Source: Ferrimonas balearica DSM 9799
GTDB taxonomy: Bacteria; Pseudomonadota; Gammaproteobacteria; Enterobacterales; Shewanellaceae
DNA: 64,000 bases
Direction: 5' to 3'
Assembly: GCF_000148645.1 (NCBI RefSeq)
Contig: NC_014541.1
Coordinates: 3,371,139 to 3,435,138, forward strand
The notes under the pieces were generated by a model. That model was given only the letters and a program-made list of their open reading frames with translations, was not told the DNA's origin and ran no database searches. This document shows, piece by piece, positions 32,956-42,096 of the stretch (positions are counted from its first letter, which is position 1; each line of letters starts with the position of its first letter). The translations under genes were made by a program, and so were the position numbers.

Positions 32956-33849
32956 TCAGATCCGCTCGATATCGCGGGTGCCAAACAAGCCGTAGGGCTT
33001 GAACCAGAGGATCAGCAGCAGCACGTAGAACGGGGCGATGTCGTACATGTTGCCGAGGTGGAAGTACTGGCTGTCGAAGAACTCCGCCAGGTTTTCCAGC
33101 ACACCGATGATGATGCCGCCAACGATGGCGCCAACGATGGAGTCGAGGCCGCCGAGAATCACCGCCGGGAACACCTTGATGCCCATCACCGACAGGGAGT
33201 CGGACACGCCGTTGACCATGCCGATCACCACCCCGGCGGTGGCCGACACGGTGGCGGCAATGCCCCAGCTCATGGCGAACACCTGCTTTACTGAGATGCC
33301 CAGGCTCTGGGCCACCTGCTGGTTAAAGGCGGTGGCACGCATCGCCAGGCCATGCTTGGAGTGCTTAAAGAAGAGGTAGAAACCCACCATGATAAACAGC
33401 GCAATCACGGTGCTGAGCAGATAGGCCAGCTCGATGTTCAGGCCGAAAATCGACACCGACTGGGTCTCAAAGATGGGCGGGTAGTTGGCCGGGGCCACAC
33501 CGAAGATCCACTTCACCAGTGACTGGAAGAAGATGGAGAGGCCGATGGTCACCATGATCACGGAGATGATCGGTTCACCAATCATCGGCCGCAGCACAAT
33601 CATCTGCAGCGCCACCCCGAACACCGCCATAAAAGCGAGGCTGAGCAGGAAGCCCACCAGGAAGGGCAGCTCCAGATAGACCAGCAGCGCCCAGCACACC
33701 CAGGCTCCCACCAGCAGGAACTCCCCCTGGGCAAAATTCACAATCTGGGTGGACTTGTAGACGAGCACAAAGCACATCCCCACCACCCCGTAGAGCAGGC
33801 CCACGATCAGGCCATTGATCACCAGCTGAAGCAGCAGTTCGAAATTCAT
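32956..33849 (-). CDS. livH: Branched-chain-type ABC transporter permease, LivH family
   Basis: This 297-aa permease has about eight helices and LivH signatures: QLVINGLIVGLLYGVVGMCFVLVYKSTQIVNFAQGEFLLVGAW at the N-terminus and GKAVFPAVILGGLDSIVGAIVGGIIIGVLENL-like KVFPAVILGGLDS in the second half. Its start overlaps the stop of the upstream ligase gene by four bases (ATGA), giving translational coupling. It forms the heterodimeric channel with the LivM-type protein. The N-terminal pattern and operon context make the family assignment secure. Confidence 0.92.
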   Translation of the reverse strand: MNFELLLQLVINGLIVGLLYGVVGMCFVLVYKSTQIVNFAQGEFLLVGAWVCWALLVYLELPFLVGFLLSLAFMAVFGVALQMIVLRPMIGEPIISVIMVTIGLSIFFQSLVKWIFGVAPANYPPIFETQSVSIFGLNIELAYLLSTVIALFIMVGFYLFFKHSKHGLAMRATAFNQQVAQSLGISVKQVFAMSWGIAATVSATAGVVIGMVNGVSDSLSVMGIKVFPAVILGGLDSIVGAIVGGIIIGVLENLAEFFDSQYFHLGNMYDIAPFYVLLLILWFKPYGLFGTRDIERI

Positions 33850-35807
33850 GACGCTCTCCTTAGCGAGTCGTTGCGGGGGGCATTGGCATCGGATCGCAGG
33901 GTCTCCACCGGCAGCTGAGTCTGGATCCGGGACTGGCTGCCATCCTGGAAGCGGATCACGGTGTCGATCTCCACCTGTTCGGCGTCGTCGTAGATCGCCT
34001 CGATGATGTCGCCGTACTTGTCAGCAATGACGCCACGGCGCACCTTGCGGGTCCGGGTCAGCTCGCCGTCGTCCGCGTCCAGCTCTTTGTAGAGCAGCAC
34101 GAACTTGGCGATCTGCTGGGCCGGTGGCAGGGAGGCGTTCACCTTCTCCACCTCTTCCGCCAGCTTGGCGTACACCTCCGGCTGACCGGCGAGGTTGGTG
34201 TAGTTGGTAAAGGCCAGGCCCTGACGCTCTGCCCACTTGGAGACGATGGCGTAACGGATGCAGAGAATGGCAGAGAGGTAGGGGCGGTCGTTGCCGAGGA
34301 TCACCGCTTCACCGATAAAGCTGGAGAACTTCAACTTGTTCTCAATGTACTGGGGCGAGAACTGCACCCCGGCGCTGGTGTGGGCCAGATCCTTGATGCG
34401 GTCGATCACCACCAGGTGGCCGGAGTCTTTGAAGTAGCCCGCGTCGCCGGTGTGCATCCAGCCTTCGCGCACATCTTCGGCGTAGGCGGCGTCGTTGCCG
34501 AGGTAGCCACAGAACATCCCTTCGGTTTTCGCCACCACTTCCCCCAGCCCTTCGCTGTCGGCATTGATCACCTTCACTTCGGCGTTGTCGAACGGCAGCC
34601 CGACACTGTCGTAATCGACGTCGTCAGCCGGGTGGATGACGTAGGCGCCACCCATCTCGGTCTGGCCATACAGCTGGCGCAGCGGTACTCCGATGCACTG
34701 GAAGAAGCGGAAGGTGTCCGGCCCCATCGCGGCCCCGCCGGTGGCGGCGGATTTGAGGAAGGAGAAGCCGAGGCGGTCCCGCAGCGCCTTCATCAGCAAC
34801 CACTCGGCCAGGCGGGATGGCTTGCCTTGCGCCAGCGCCCGTTCGGCGCGCTTCATGGCAAAGTCATACAGCGCCCGCTTGAGCGGGGTGGAATCCATCA
34901 TCCGGGCCTGCACGTCCGCCAGGATCTGCTCCCACACCCGGGGCGCCAGCAGCACAAAACTGGGCCCGATCTCCCGCAGGTCGGCCATCATGGTCTCCTG
35001 CTCCTCAACAAAGTTGATCACCAGGCGGGCAATCAGGGCCTGGCCCACCGCGTAGACCTGCTCCATGATCCAGGGCAGCGGCAGCACCGAGACGTAGTTG
35101 TCGCCGGGCTGGCGCGGGTCGGCCCGCAGGTAGGCGGCACAGTGGGACAGGAACTGGCGCCCCTGAAGCAGGGCGATCTTGGGCTTGGAGGTGGTGCCGG
35201 AGGTGGTGCAGTAGATCGCCACCTTGTCCGGGTCGGTGGCGTCCACCAGGTTGTCAAACGCGCTGGGTTCGCGGCTGTCCAGATCGCGGCCGAGACGGTA
35301 GAGGTCCTCCACGTCCACCAGCCGCTTGTCGTCGTATTTGCGCATGCCACGGGGGTCGCAGTAGACGATGTATTCGACGCCGGAGATCTGGTCCTCCAGC
35401 TCCAGCAGCTTGTCGCACTGCTCCTCATCTTCAGCGATCACCACCTTGGTGGCGCTGCTGTTGATCAGGAAGGCCACCTCTTCATGCAGGGAGTCCTGAT
35501 AGATGCCGATGGAGAAGCCGCCCAGGGTGTGCGCAGCCAGTTCGCCCCACACCCACTCCGGACGGTTGTCCCCCAGCAGGGCGATGGTGTCGTCGCGGCC
35601 GATGCCCAGGTGCTTCAGCCCCAGCGCCATCCACTTCACCCGGTCACGGTAGTCAGCCCAGCTGAACTCGTTCCAGATGCCGAACTCCTTCTCGCGCATG
35701 GCCACTTCATTGGGCCAGTGCAGGGCATTGTGGCGCAGCAGTTTGGGGAAGGTGTCCAGCGCGCCGGTATCAAACGGCATCCTGGCCACGTCATAAGGTT
35801 GCGTCAT
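33846..35807 (-). CDS. AMP-dependent acyl-CoA synthetase (long-chain type)
   Basis: This 653-aa cytoplasmic ligase activates a carboxylic acid to its CoA thioester. The P-loop reads TTSGTTSKPK (about residues 205-214), the adenylate motif is LYGQTEMGG near 388, the aspartate motif is GWMHTGDAGYF near 455, and the core motif is DRIKDLAHTSAGVQFSPQYIE. It resembles bacterial long-chain acyl-CoA synthetases of the FAA1/FadD15 branch, with a C-terminal DGELTRTRKVRRG. Its start abuts the LivG stop (TAAATG) and its stop overlaps the LivH start, so the gene is fully embedded in the transporter operon. Chain length or ring preference cannot be predicted. Confidence 0.88.
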   Translation of the reverse strand: MTQPYDVARMPFDTGALDTFPKLLRHNALHWPNEVAMREKEFGIWNEFSWADYRDRVKWMALGLKHLGIGRDDTIALLGDNRPEWVWGELAAHTLGGFSIGIYQDSLHEEVAFLINSSATKVVIAEDEEQCDKLLELEDQISGVEYIVYCDPRGMRKYDDKRLVDVEDLYRLGRDLDSREPSAFDNLVDATDPDKVAIYCTTSGTTSKPKIALLQGRQFLSHCAAYLRADPRQPGDNYVSVLPLPWIMEQVYAVGQALIARLVINFVEEQETMMADLREIGPSFVLLAPRVWEQILADVQARMMDSTPLKRALYDFAMKRAERALAQGKPSRLAEWLLMKALRDRLGFSFLKSAATGGAAMGPDTFRFFQCIGVPLRQLYGQTEMGGAYVIHPADDVDYDSVGLPFDNAEVKVINADSEGLGEVVAKTEGMFCGYLGNDAAYAEDVREGWMHTGDAGYFKDSGHLVVIDRIKDLAHTSAGVQFSPQYIENKLKFSSFIGEAVILGNDRPYLSAILCIRYAIVSKWAERQGLAFTNYTNLAGQPEVYAKLAEEVEKVNASLPPAQQIAKFVLLYKELDADDGELTRTRKVRRGVIADKYGDIIEAIYDDAEQVEIDTVIRFQDGSQSRIQTQLPVETLRSDANAPRNDSLRRAS

Positions 35808-36602
35808 TTATCCCGCCTCCTGCAGTTGTTCATCCTCAAGGCCGAGGTAGGCCCGTTTGACGTGCTCATCCGCCATCACCACGTCCGGGTCACCGCTGAT
35901 CAGCTTCTTGCCGAAGTCGAGCACCATCACCTCGTGGGAGATGTCCATCACCACCCCCATGTCGTGCTCAATCATCACCACGGTGATGCCGAACTCCTCG
36001 TTGAGGTCGAGGATGTAGCGGGCCATGTCCTCCTTCTCCTCCAGGTTCATCCCCGCCATGGGTTCATCCAGCAGGATCATCTTCGGCTTCAGTGCCATGG
36101 CCCGGGCCAGCTCCACCCGCTTGCGCAGGCCGTAGGAGAGGTTGCCCGCCACCGCCTTGCGGACGTGGCTGATCTCGAGGAAATCGATGATCTCCTCCAC
36201 CTCGCGGCGGTGTGCCAGCTCCTCCTTCTGAGCCGGGGAGAACCAGTACAGCGGGCCGGTCAGCCAGTTGTTTTTCATCAGGTGGTGGCGTCCCACCATG
36301 ATGTTGTCCAGCACCGACATATGGCCGAACAGGGCCAGGTTCTGGAAGGTGCGGCCCATACCCAGATCGGCCCGGTCATTGGGGCGCAGTCGGGTCACGT
36401 CGTGGCCATCAAAGTGGATCGCACCGGCCTGGGGCCGGTAGCGGCCGGAGATGCAGTTGAGCATCGAGGTTTTGCCGGCGCCGTTGGGGCCGATAATGGA
36501 AAACACCGCACCCCGCGGCACCTCGAAACTGACATCGGTGAGCGCCTTAACCCCGCCAAAAGCGAGGGAGACGTGCTCAACCTTGAGGATGGAATCGGTC
36601 AT
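35808..36602 (-). CDS. livG: Branched-chain-type ABC transporter ATPase, LivG family
   Basis: This 264-aa ATPase is the second nucleotide-binding subunit of the importer. Walker A is GPNGAGKTS (about residues 38-46), the signature region reads LSYGLRKRVELARAMALKP, as in many LivG proteins, and Walker B is MILLDEPMAGMN followed by EKEDMARYIL and IEHDMGVVM. The LivG-specific insert after Walker A (RPQAGAIHFDGHDVTRL) is present. It is the first cytoplasmic gene after the porin, separated from it by about 70 nt with a hairpin, and directly abuts the ligase gene. Confidence 0.9.
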   Translation of the reverse strand: MTDSILKVEHVSLAFGGVKALTDVSFEVPRGAVFSIIGPNGAGKTSMLNCISGRYRPQAGAIHFDGHDVTRLRPNDRADLGMGRTFQNLALFGHMSVLDNIMVGRHHLMKNNWLTGPLYWFSPAQKEELAHRREVEEIIDFLEISHVRKAVAGNLSYGLRKRVELARAMALKPKMILLDEPMAGMNLEEKEDMARYILDLNEEFGITVVMIEHDMGVVMDISHEVMVLDFGKKLISGDPDVVMADEHVKRAYLGLEDEQLQEAG

Positions 36603-36648
36603 TTCCTGCTCCTATCAGCGACCGCGCCAGCGCGGCCATTGCGGAAGG

Positions 36649-36668
36649 GGCGGTGCCGGAGCACCGCC
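36649..36668 (-). other. Hairpin between porin and livG
   Basis: A perfect 8-bp stem GGCGGTGC / GCACCGCC with a CGGA tetraloop lies just before the porin stop on this strand's downstream side. There is no T-tract; it may stabilise the porin mRNA end or partly reduce downstream transcription. Confidence 0.4.
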
Positions 36669-36674
36669 GGTCAA

Positions 36675-37715
36675 TCACAGCGCGTAACGCATGGAGAACT
36701 GGCCGTAGTAGGAGTCGGCGTCCGACTCGTTCATGGCGAAGTTGCCCACTTCAAAGCCCACCGACAGGAACTTGTTCAGGTCCTGGAAGACGTTGACGCT
36801 CCACTGGTCGTTATCGATGTTGGCTTCGTCGGTCTCGACCCGGCCATAGAGGAAGGTGCTGCGCAGGGTGTCGGTCCAGAAGTGGCGATAAGCGGCGAGG
36901 TAGGCGGTGACGTTCTCCACCTCTTCACCTACCAGATCTTGGGCGCCGCCCACACTGATGTAGCGGCCCAGCTCGCCGTAGTGCAGCTGCAGGCGCAGGT
37001 CACTTTTGCCGAAGGTGTTGATGCGCGCCGCCAGCGAACCACCAAACGCGGTTTCGCGGTTGCCGCCGTTGGTGTTCAGCTCACGGCCCAGACCCGCCAG
37101 AGAGACGTTGCCCCAGTCCCCTTTCAGGGTGTACTTGGCCACCACGTCCGGCAGACGGTCGTTGCTGGTGTCGCCGCCCCAGGACTCAGGGTTCTCGATG
37201 GACACCGCAAAGCCGCCGGTGCTGTAGCGGATCTGGCCCTGGCGAATAAACGCCAGCCCCACGGTGGCCCCCGCGAAGTCCGCGGTTTCCGGGATGGCGC
37301 TGGTGTTCATGATGGTGGACCAGGTCTGGCCGGCGGTGACGCCCTTGTAACTGATAAAGGCGTGGCGGATGCGGGGGTGGAAGGAGTTGGAGATCACCTC
37401 GTTACCGCCGCCACCGAGGAAATCCATCTCGATAAAGCCGGTCACATCGCCGTGGATGTACTTGGTGTTAAAGCGGGTTTCGTTGGCGAAGATGCGGAAC
37501 TGGCTGGCATCCTCCTCCAGCGGCGTACCGGTGCCAATCCAGAAATCACGGTAAGCCACATCGCCGTCCACATAGCGGGCGTCCATCTTGATGTAACCAC
37601 CGAAGATCAGCTTGTCGTTGTCGGTAATGTCGATCTCGAAACCGGCCTGGCTGGGTGCGGCCAGCGCCAGGGTGAGTCCGGCGGCCGCCAGGGCCTTGGT
37701 GTGGGTTGCAGACAT
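36675..37715 (-). CDS. Outer-membrane porin, DcaP-like
   Basis: This 346-aa protein has a signal peptide (MSATHTKALAAAGLTLALAAPSQA), a mature start GFEIDITDNDKLIFGGYIKMDARY, alternating beta-strand residues throughout and a C-terminal YYGQFSMRYAL, typical of an outer-membrane barrel. The N-terminal pattern resembles DcaP-like trimeric porins, which pass dicarboxylates and other small acids. The ATG at 37715 is chosen because a signal peptide follows and GAGGGAA lies upstream. It is the first gene of the transporter-ligase operon, suggesting it feeds the same substrate to the periplasmic binding protein. Confidence 0.8.
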   Translation of the reverse strand: MSATHTKALAAAGLTLALAAPSQAGFEIDITDNDKLIFGGYIKMDARYVDGDVAYRDFWIGTGTPLEEDASQFRIFANETRFNTKYIHGDVTGFIEMDFLGGGGNEVISNSFHPRIRHAFISYKGVTAGQTWSTIMNTSAIPETADFAGATVGLAFIRQGQIRYSTGGFAVSIENPESWGGDTSNDRLPDVVAKYTLKGDWGNVSLAGLGRELNTNGGNRETAFGGSLAARINTFGKSDLRLQLHYGELGRYISVGGAQDLVGEEVENVTAYLAAYRHFWTDTLRSTFLYGRVETDEANIDNDQWSVNVFQDLNKFLSVGFEVGNFAMNESDADSYYGQFSMRYAL

Positions 37716-37926
37716 GGTGTGTTCCCTCAGTTGTGTCTGGGGGCCAACATCGGCAAATCCCGCCAACCGGACAATTGGCAAAGCGGCCTAAGTCGCAGGA
37801 CCTAATCCGGACGGACTAATACCAAGGTATAGGGGTCAAAATGCTGCCCACACCCCGATGGGGTTGGGTACACTGGCAAACCCGAGGGCAGCCGTATCGC
37901 CCCAGAATCCGAACAACAGGGATGTT

Positions 37927-40900
37927 ATGTTTGCGAACTGGCTGCTGGTGGGCGTGAGCCTGGGCTATATCGGCCTGCTTTTCCTGATTGCCTACCTGGG
38001 TGACCGATACCGCCACCGTCTGGCGGAGCAGGCTCAGCGATTGATCTACGCGCTCTCCCTTGGGGTCTACTGCACCTCCTGGGGCTTTCTCGGCACCGCC
38101 GGCCAGGCGGCGGTTGGCGACTTCTCCTACCTGCCGGTTTACCTCGCCCCCATCCTGCTGTTCCTGCTGGCCTGGCCCTTTATTCAGCGGCTGATCCGGG
38201 TCAGCCTCCGGCTCAATATCACCTCCATCGCTGACCTGCTGGCCGCGCGCTTCGGCAAGTCGCAGCGGCTGGCGTTACTGGTGACCCTGGTGGCACTGAT
38301 TGGCACCCTGCCCTACATCGCCCTGCAGCTTAAGGCGATCGTCAACTCCTACCTGATCCTGCGTCAGGACCCGATGCTCAGCCCGTGGCAGCTGGGACTG
38401 GTGGTGGCCGGAATCCTGGCGGGCTTTACCATCGTATTTGGGGTGCGCACCATCGACGTGACCGAACGCCATCCAGGGGTGATGGTGGCCATCGCCTTCG
38501 AGTCCCTGCTTAAGCTGGTGGCCTATTTGGTGGTGGGCCTGTTTGTCTGCTTTGTGGCGTTTGACTCGCCGGGGGAGATCCTCACGCAAACCCGCGCCGC
38601 CGACCCCGCACTGCTGAACCCCACCCCCAGCGCACTGGTGTCGATGGCGGGGCTGACGGTGGTGGTGGTGTTCGCCTTTCTCTGCCTGCCGCGCCAGTTT
38701 CAGGTCACCATGGTGGAACTCAAATCGCCGCAGCAGGCCAGCCTGAGTCGCTGGCTGTTTCCCGCCTATGTGGCGGTGTTCGCGCTGTTTGCCGCCCCGC
38801 TCGGGCTGGCCGGGAAGCTGCTGTATGGTGACTCGGTGGCCACCGACGCCTACGTGCTGTTTCTGCCCGCCAGCCACGGCCATGACTGGCTCAGCCTGCT
38901 GAGCTTTCTGGGGGCCATCTCCGCCGCCAGCGCCATGGTGATCATCTCCACCATGGCGCTCAGCATCATGCTCAGCAACGAAGTGGTGTTCCCTGCCCTG
39001 TTCCGCCGCAGCGATCTGGAAAACACCCAGTTTCAACGCTTCCGCACCCAGTTGCTGGGGGTGAGAAAAGCGTTGGTGATGGTGGTGATTGCGCTGGCCT
39101 ACGGCATGTTCCTTATTGCGCCACCCCATACCCTGGCCTCGCTGGGCGAGGTGGCTTTTGGTGCCATCGCCCAGATCGGCCCGCCGCTGCTGGCCGCCTT
39201 CCTCTGGCGCCGCATCACCCTGCCGGGGGTGCTGGTGGGGATCAGCGCCGGCTTCAGCCTGTGGCTGCTGCTGAACCTGCTGCCGCAACTCGGCCTCTAC
39301 CCTCACCCCTTTGCCGACAGCGCCTTTACCCCCACCACCCTGGCCACCCTGCTGGGGCTGGGGGTGAACGCCCTGCTGATGTGGGCCGTCTCGGTGCTGA
39401 CCCGCCCCTCGGTGCGGGAGCAGATCCAGATGGCCCATTTCTTTGAACGCCCCACCGGAGAATCCGGACTGGGCGGCCTGCCGCGCCGGGTCAGCGCCAA
39501 TGAACTGCAGCTGCTGGCCGCGCGTTTTGTCGGTGAAGAGAAAGCCCATCGTGCCTTTGCCGGGTTGCCCGCCAACGATAACGACACCCTGCTGCTCTAC
39601 ACCGAGAAGCTGCTGGCGACAGTGATGGGTTCAGCTTCCGCCCGGTTGGTGCTCTCCTGCGCCCTGCAGGGTCGGCATATCGCGCTGGAGGAGGTGGTGC
39701 AGTTGGTGGAGGAGGCGTCGAGCCAGCGCACCGCGCTGAGCCAGGAGGTGCTGCAGAGCGCCATCGAAAACGCCTCGGAGGGGATCTCGGTCACCGACCA
39801 CAACCAGCGGCTGGTGGCCTGGAACGACCGCTACCTCAAACTGTTCCAGTACCCCAAGGCGCTGATCTACCCCGGCTGTCCGGTGGCGGACCTTATCGCC
39901 TACAACCTGGGCCAGACCCTGGATGACGACGCGGAGATCGCCAATCAGGTTGAGCGCCGACTGGCGTTCCTGCGCCAGGGCAGCCGCCACAGTTCAGAGC
40001 GGCAGATGCCCGATGGCACAGTGATCCGCATCGAAGGCAACCCGATGCCGGATGGCGGCTTTGTGATGCTGTTTACCGACATCACCGTCTACCGCCAGGC
40101 CGAAGCCCTGCTGACGGAGAAGAACCTCGATCTCGAACAGCTGGTGTCGGAGCGCAGTGACAAGCTGGCCAAGGCCAACGCCCAGCTGGCCCGCTCCAAC
40201 GCCAAACTGGCGGCGGCCCACCAGCAGGCGGAAGCCGCCCACCACCAGAAAAGCCAATACCTGAAAGCGTGCAGCCATGACCTGCTGCAACCGCTGTCGG
40301 CGGCGCGGCTGTTCTCCTCCACCCTGCTGGAGGACCCGGAACTGAAGCCGGAGCAGCAGGCTCAAGTCGCCCGCATCGACCGCTCGCTGCAGACCGCCAA
40401 TGAGCTGCTGATGGACCTCAACGCCATGGCCCGGCTGGAGAGCGGCGCCATTGTGCCCAAACCGGAACCCTTTGCCCTGCAAACCCTGCTGGATGACCTG
40501 GCCCAGGAGTTTACTGCCCTGGCCCCCGGCAGTGGGGTGCGCTTCCGCTGCGTCAACAGTGGGGTGTGGGTGCACAGTGACCGCGCCCTGCTGCGCCGTA
40601 TCCTGCAAAACCTGCTGGCCAACGCCCTGCGGCACGCGCCGGGCAGCACCGTGCTGCTGGGCTGCCGCCGGGGTGCCCAGCTGCATATCGAGGTGATCGA
40701 CAACGGCCCCGGCATCCCCCGGGAGAAACAGGCCGAGGTGTTCGAAGCCTTTACCCGGCTTAATGACAACGGCCAGGTCGGGCTGGGGCTGGGCCTGAAT
40801 ATCGCCCGCGGGCTCGCTCAGCTACTGGGCCACCCGTTGCAGCTGCAAAGCGAATCGGGACAGGGGTGCCGTTTCCGGCTCAGCCTGCCGAGGGTCAATG

Positions 40901-41355
40901 CGCCGGTGCAGAGTGCGCCGGTGCAGGCGGACCCCATCACCCTGCAGGGGGTACGGGTGCTGTGCGTCGATAACGACCCGGAAGTGCTGGCTGGGATGGC
41001 CGCCCTGCTCAGCCGTTGGCAGTGCGAGGTGATGACCGCCAGTGACCCGGAGGAAGCGGAGCAGTGCTGCCGACGTCATCCGGTCGACATCATGCTGGTG
41101 GACTATCAACTCGACCGAGGCGCCGACGGACTGAGCCTGATGGCAGCGCTGCAGCAGGTGGTGGGGCATGCCCTGCCGGGAATTCTGATCAGCGCCACCA
41201 CCGATGAACAGGTGGTGACTGAGGCGCGGGAGCAGGGGTACGGCTTCCTGCGTAAACTGGTGAAACCCGCAGCACTGCGGGCGATGATGAGTGCGCTGCT
41301 GATGCGCGAGTGGAAACAGAACTACGTAGCGGAATCGAGCGAGCGTTCCGGCTGA
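37927..41355 (+). CDS. Hybrid histidine kinase fused to a sodium/solute symporter domain (CrbS/MxtR-like)
   Basis: This 1142-aa inner-membrane sensor has about 13 helices of SSF symporter type (residues 1-500). A PAS domain follows (LQSAIENASEGISVTDHNQRLVAWNDRY, about 614-700), then a coiled coil, a HisKA domain with phospho-acceptor ACSHDLLQPLSAARLFS, and an HATPase with NLLANALRHAPG, DNGPGIP and GLGLGLNIARGLAQLLG. The C-terminal receiver domain has its Asp in MLVDYQLD. The layout matches CrbS of Vibrio and MxtR of Pseudomonas, which control acetyl-CoA synthetase and acetate use. The ATG at 37927 has an AGGGA site. It overlaps the convergent regulator gene by 34 bp. Confidence 0.88.
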   Translation: MFANWLLVGVSLGYIGLLFLIAYLGDRYRHRLAEQAQRLIYALSLGVYCTSWGFLGTAGQAAVGDFSYLPVYLAPILLFLLAWPFIQRLIRVSLRLNITSIADLLAARFGKSQRLALLVTLVALIGTLPYIALQLKAIVNSYLILRQDPMLSPWQLGLVVAGILAGFTIVFGVRTIDVTERHPGVMVAIAFESLLKLVAYLVVGLFVCFVAFDSPGEILTQTRAADPALLNPTPSALVSMAGLTVVVVFAFLCLPRQFQVTMVELKSPQQASLSRWLFPAYVAVFALFAAPLGLAGKLLYGDSVATDAYVLFLPASHGHDWLSLLSFLGAISAASAMVIISTMALSIMLSNEVVFPALFRRSDLENTQFQRFRTQLLGVRKALVMVVIALAYGMFLIAPPHTLASLGEVAFGAIAQIGPPLLAAFLWRRITLPGVLVGISAGFSLWLLLNLLPQLGLYPHPFADSAFTPTTLATLLGLGVNALLMWAVSVLTRPSVREQIQMAHFFERPTGESGLGGLPRRVSANELQLLAARFVGEEKAHRAFAGLPANDNDTLLLYTEKLLATVMGSASARLVLSCALQGRHIALEEVVQLVEEASSQRTALSQEVLQSAIENASEGISVTDHNQRLVAWNDRYLKLFQYPKALIYPGCPVADLIAYNLGQTLDDDAEIANQVERRLAFLRQGSRHSSERQMPDGTVIRIEGNPMPDGGFVMLFTDITVYRQAEALLTEKNLDLEQLVSERSDKLAKANAQLARSNAKLAAAHQQAEAAHHQKSQYLKACSHDLLQPLSAARLFSSTLLEDPELKPEQQAQVARIDRSLQTANELLMDLNAMARLESGAIVPKPEPFALQTLLDDLAQEFTALAPGSGVRFRCVNSGVWVHSDRALLRRILQNLLANALRHAPGSTVLLGCRRGAQLHIEVIDNGPGIPREKQAEVFEAFTRLNDNGQVGLGLGLNIARGLAQLLGHPLQLQSESGQGCRFRLSLPRVNAPVQSAPVQADPITLQGVRVLCVDNDPEVLAGMAALLSRWQCEVMTASDPEEAEQCCRRHPVDIMLVDYQLDRGADGLSLMAALQQVVGHALPGILISATTDEQVVTEAREQGYGFLRKLVKPAALRAMMSALLMREWKQNYVAESSERSG

Positions 41356-41969
41356 AGAGATTGCAGGGCGATCACCGCCTGGGTGCGGGTGCGCACACCG
41401 AGCTTGAGGAAGATGGCGCTGGCGTGGGCTTTTACCGTGGCTTCGGACAGCCCCAGCCGGGTGGCAATCTGCTTATTCAGCAGCCCCTCGGCAAACAGCA
41501 TCAAAATGCGGTGCTGACGGGGCGAGAGGGAGGCGATGCGCACCGCCATCTCATCCAGTTCACCGCCTTCGGCACTCTGCGGCCACCACTGGGCCCCATC
41601 CAGCACCGCGGCCACGGCATCCAGCATCGCCTCCACTGGCCGGGACTTGGGCACAAACCCCGCCGCCCCGCACTGGCGTGCCTGCGCCACCGTGGCGTCG
41701 TCCTCCTGACCGGAGATCACCACCACCGGCAGGGCCGGGTATTGCTCCCGGATCTGCAGCAGGGTCTGAAACCCTTTGGCGCCGGGGATGTGCAGGTCGA
41801 GCAGCAACAGGTCCGGCTCCGGCCCGGTCCGCAGCGCCTGATTTAACGGCTCCGCCCCGTCCGCCTCCGCCAACGCGCAATCGGGGTAGTAGCGGCGCAG
41901 CAGGTCCGCCAGCGCGGCACGATAGAGCGGGTGGTCATCGGCGATCAGAATGCAGTCTGGCTGGTACAT
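41322..41969 (-). CDS. NarL/LuxR-type response regulator (CrbR/ErdR-like)
   Basis: This 215-aa regulator has an N-terminal receiver domain (ILIADDHPLYRAALADLLRRYY, Asp in LLLLDLHIPG near residue 55, conserved Lys in FVPKSRP) and a C-terminal LuxR-type HTH (LSPRQHRILMLFAEGLLNKQIATRLGLSEATVKAHASAIFLKL). The ATG at 41969 has AGGGAAG upstream. It faces the symporter-fused kinase and overlaps its 3' end by 34 bp. In Vibrio and Pseudomonas this pair (CrbR, ErdR) activates acs and acetate or ethanol metabolism genes, so the two are probably partners here too. Confidence 0.88.
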   Translation of the reverse strand: MYQPDCILIADDHPLYRAALADLLRRYYPDCALAEADGAEPLNQALRTGPEPDLLLLDLHIPGAKGFQTLLQIREQYPALPVVVISGQEDDATVAQARQCGAAGFVPKSRPVEAMLDAVAAVLDGAQWWPQSAEGGELDEMAVRIASLSPRQHRILMLFAEGLLNKQIATRLGLSEATVKAHASAIFLKLGVRTRTQAVIALQSLQPERSLDSAT

Positions 41970-42023
41970 GGCTTCCCTGTCCTCGATGGGCATCCGGCCC
42001 GGGGGTGAATCACCGAACCTAAA

Positions 42024-42084
42024 ACAAAAGCGCCAGCGTCTCAATCCCCGCTTGGTCTAAGCCGGGTAGGACACTGGCGCTTTG
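42024..42084 (-). terminator. Large stem-loop terminator after the amidotransferase gene
   Basis: The stem AAAGCGCCAG / CTGGCGCTTT encloses a loop of about 37 nt and is followed on the minus strand by an AT-rich stretch. It separates the amidotransferase gene from the response-regulator gene. Confidence 0.5.
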
Positions 42085-42096
42085 TGGCGGTCAGGC

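Noticed and set aside
34380-37805. Rightward open frame of 1141 codons across ligase, LivG and porin genes
   Set aside because: It is antisense to three well supported genes and shows His/Gln/Val-rich composition typical of shadow frames.
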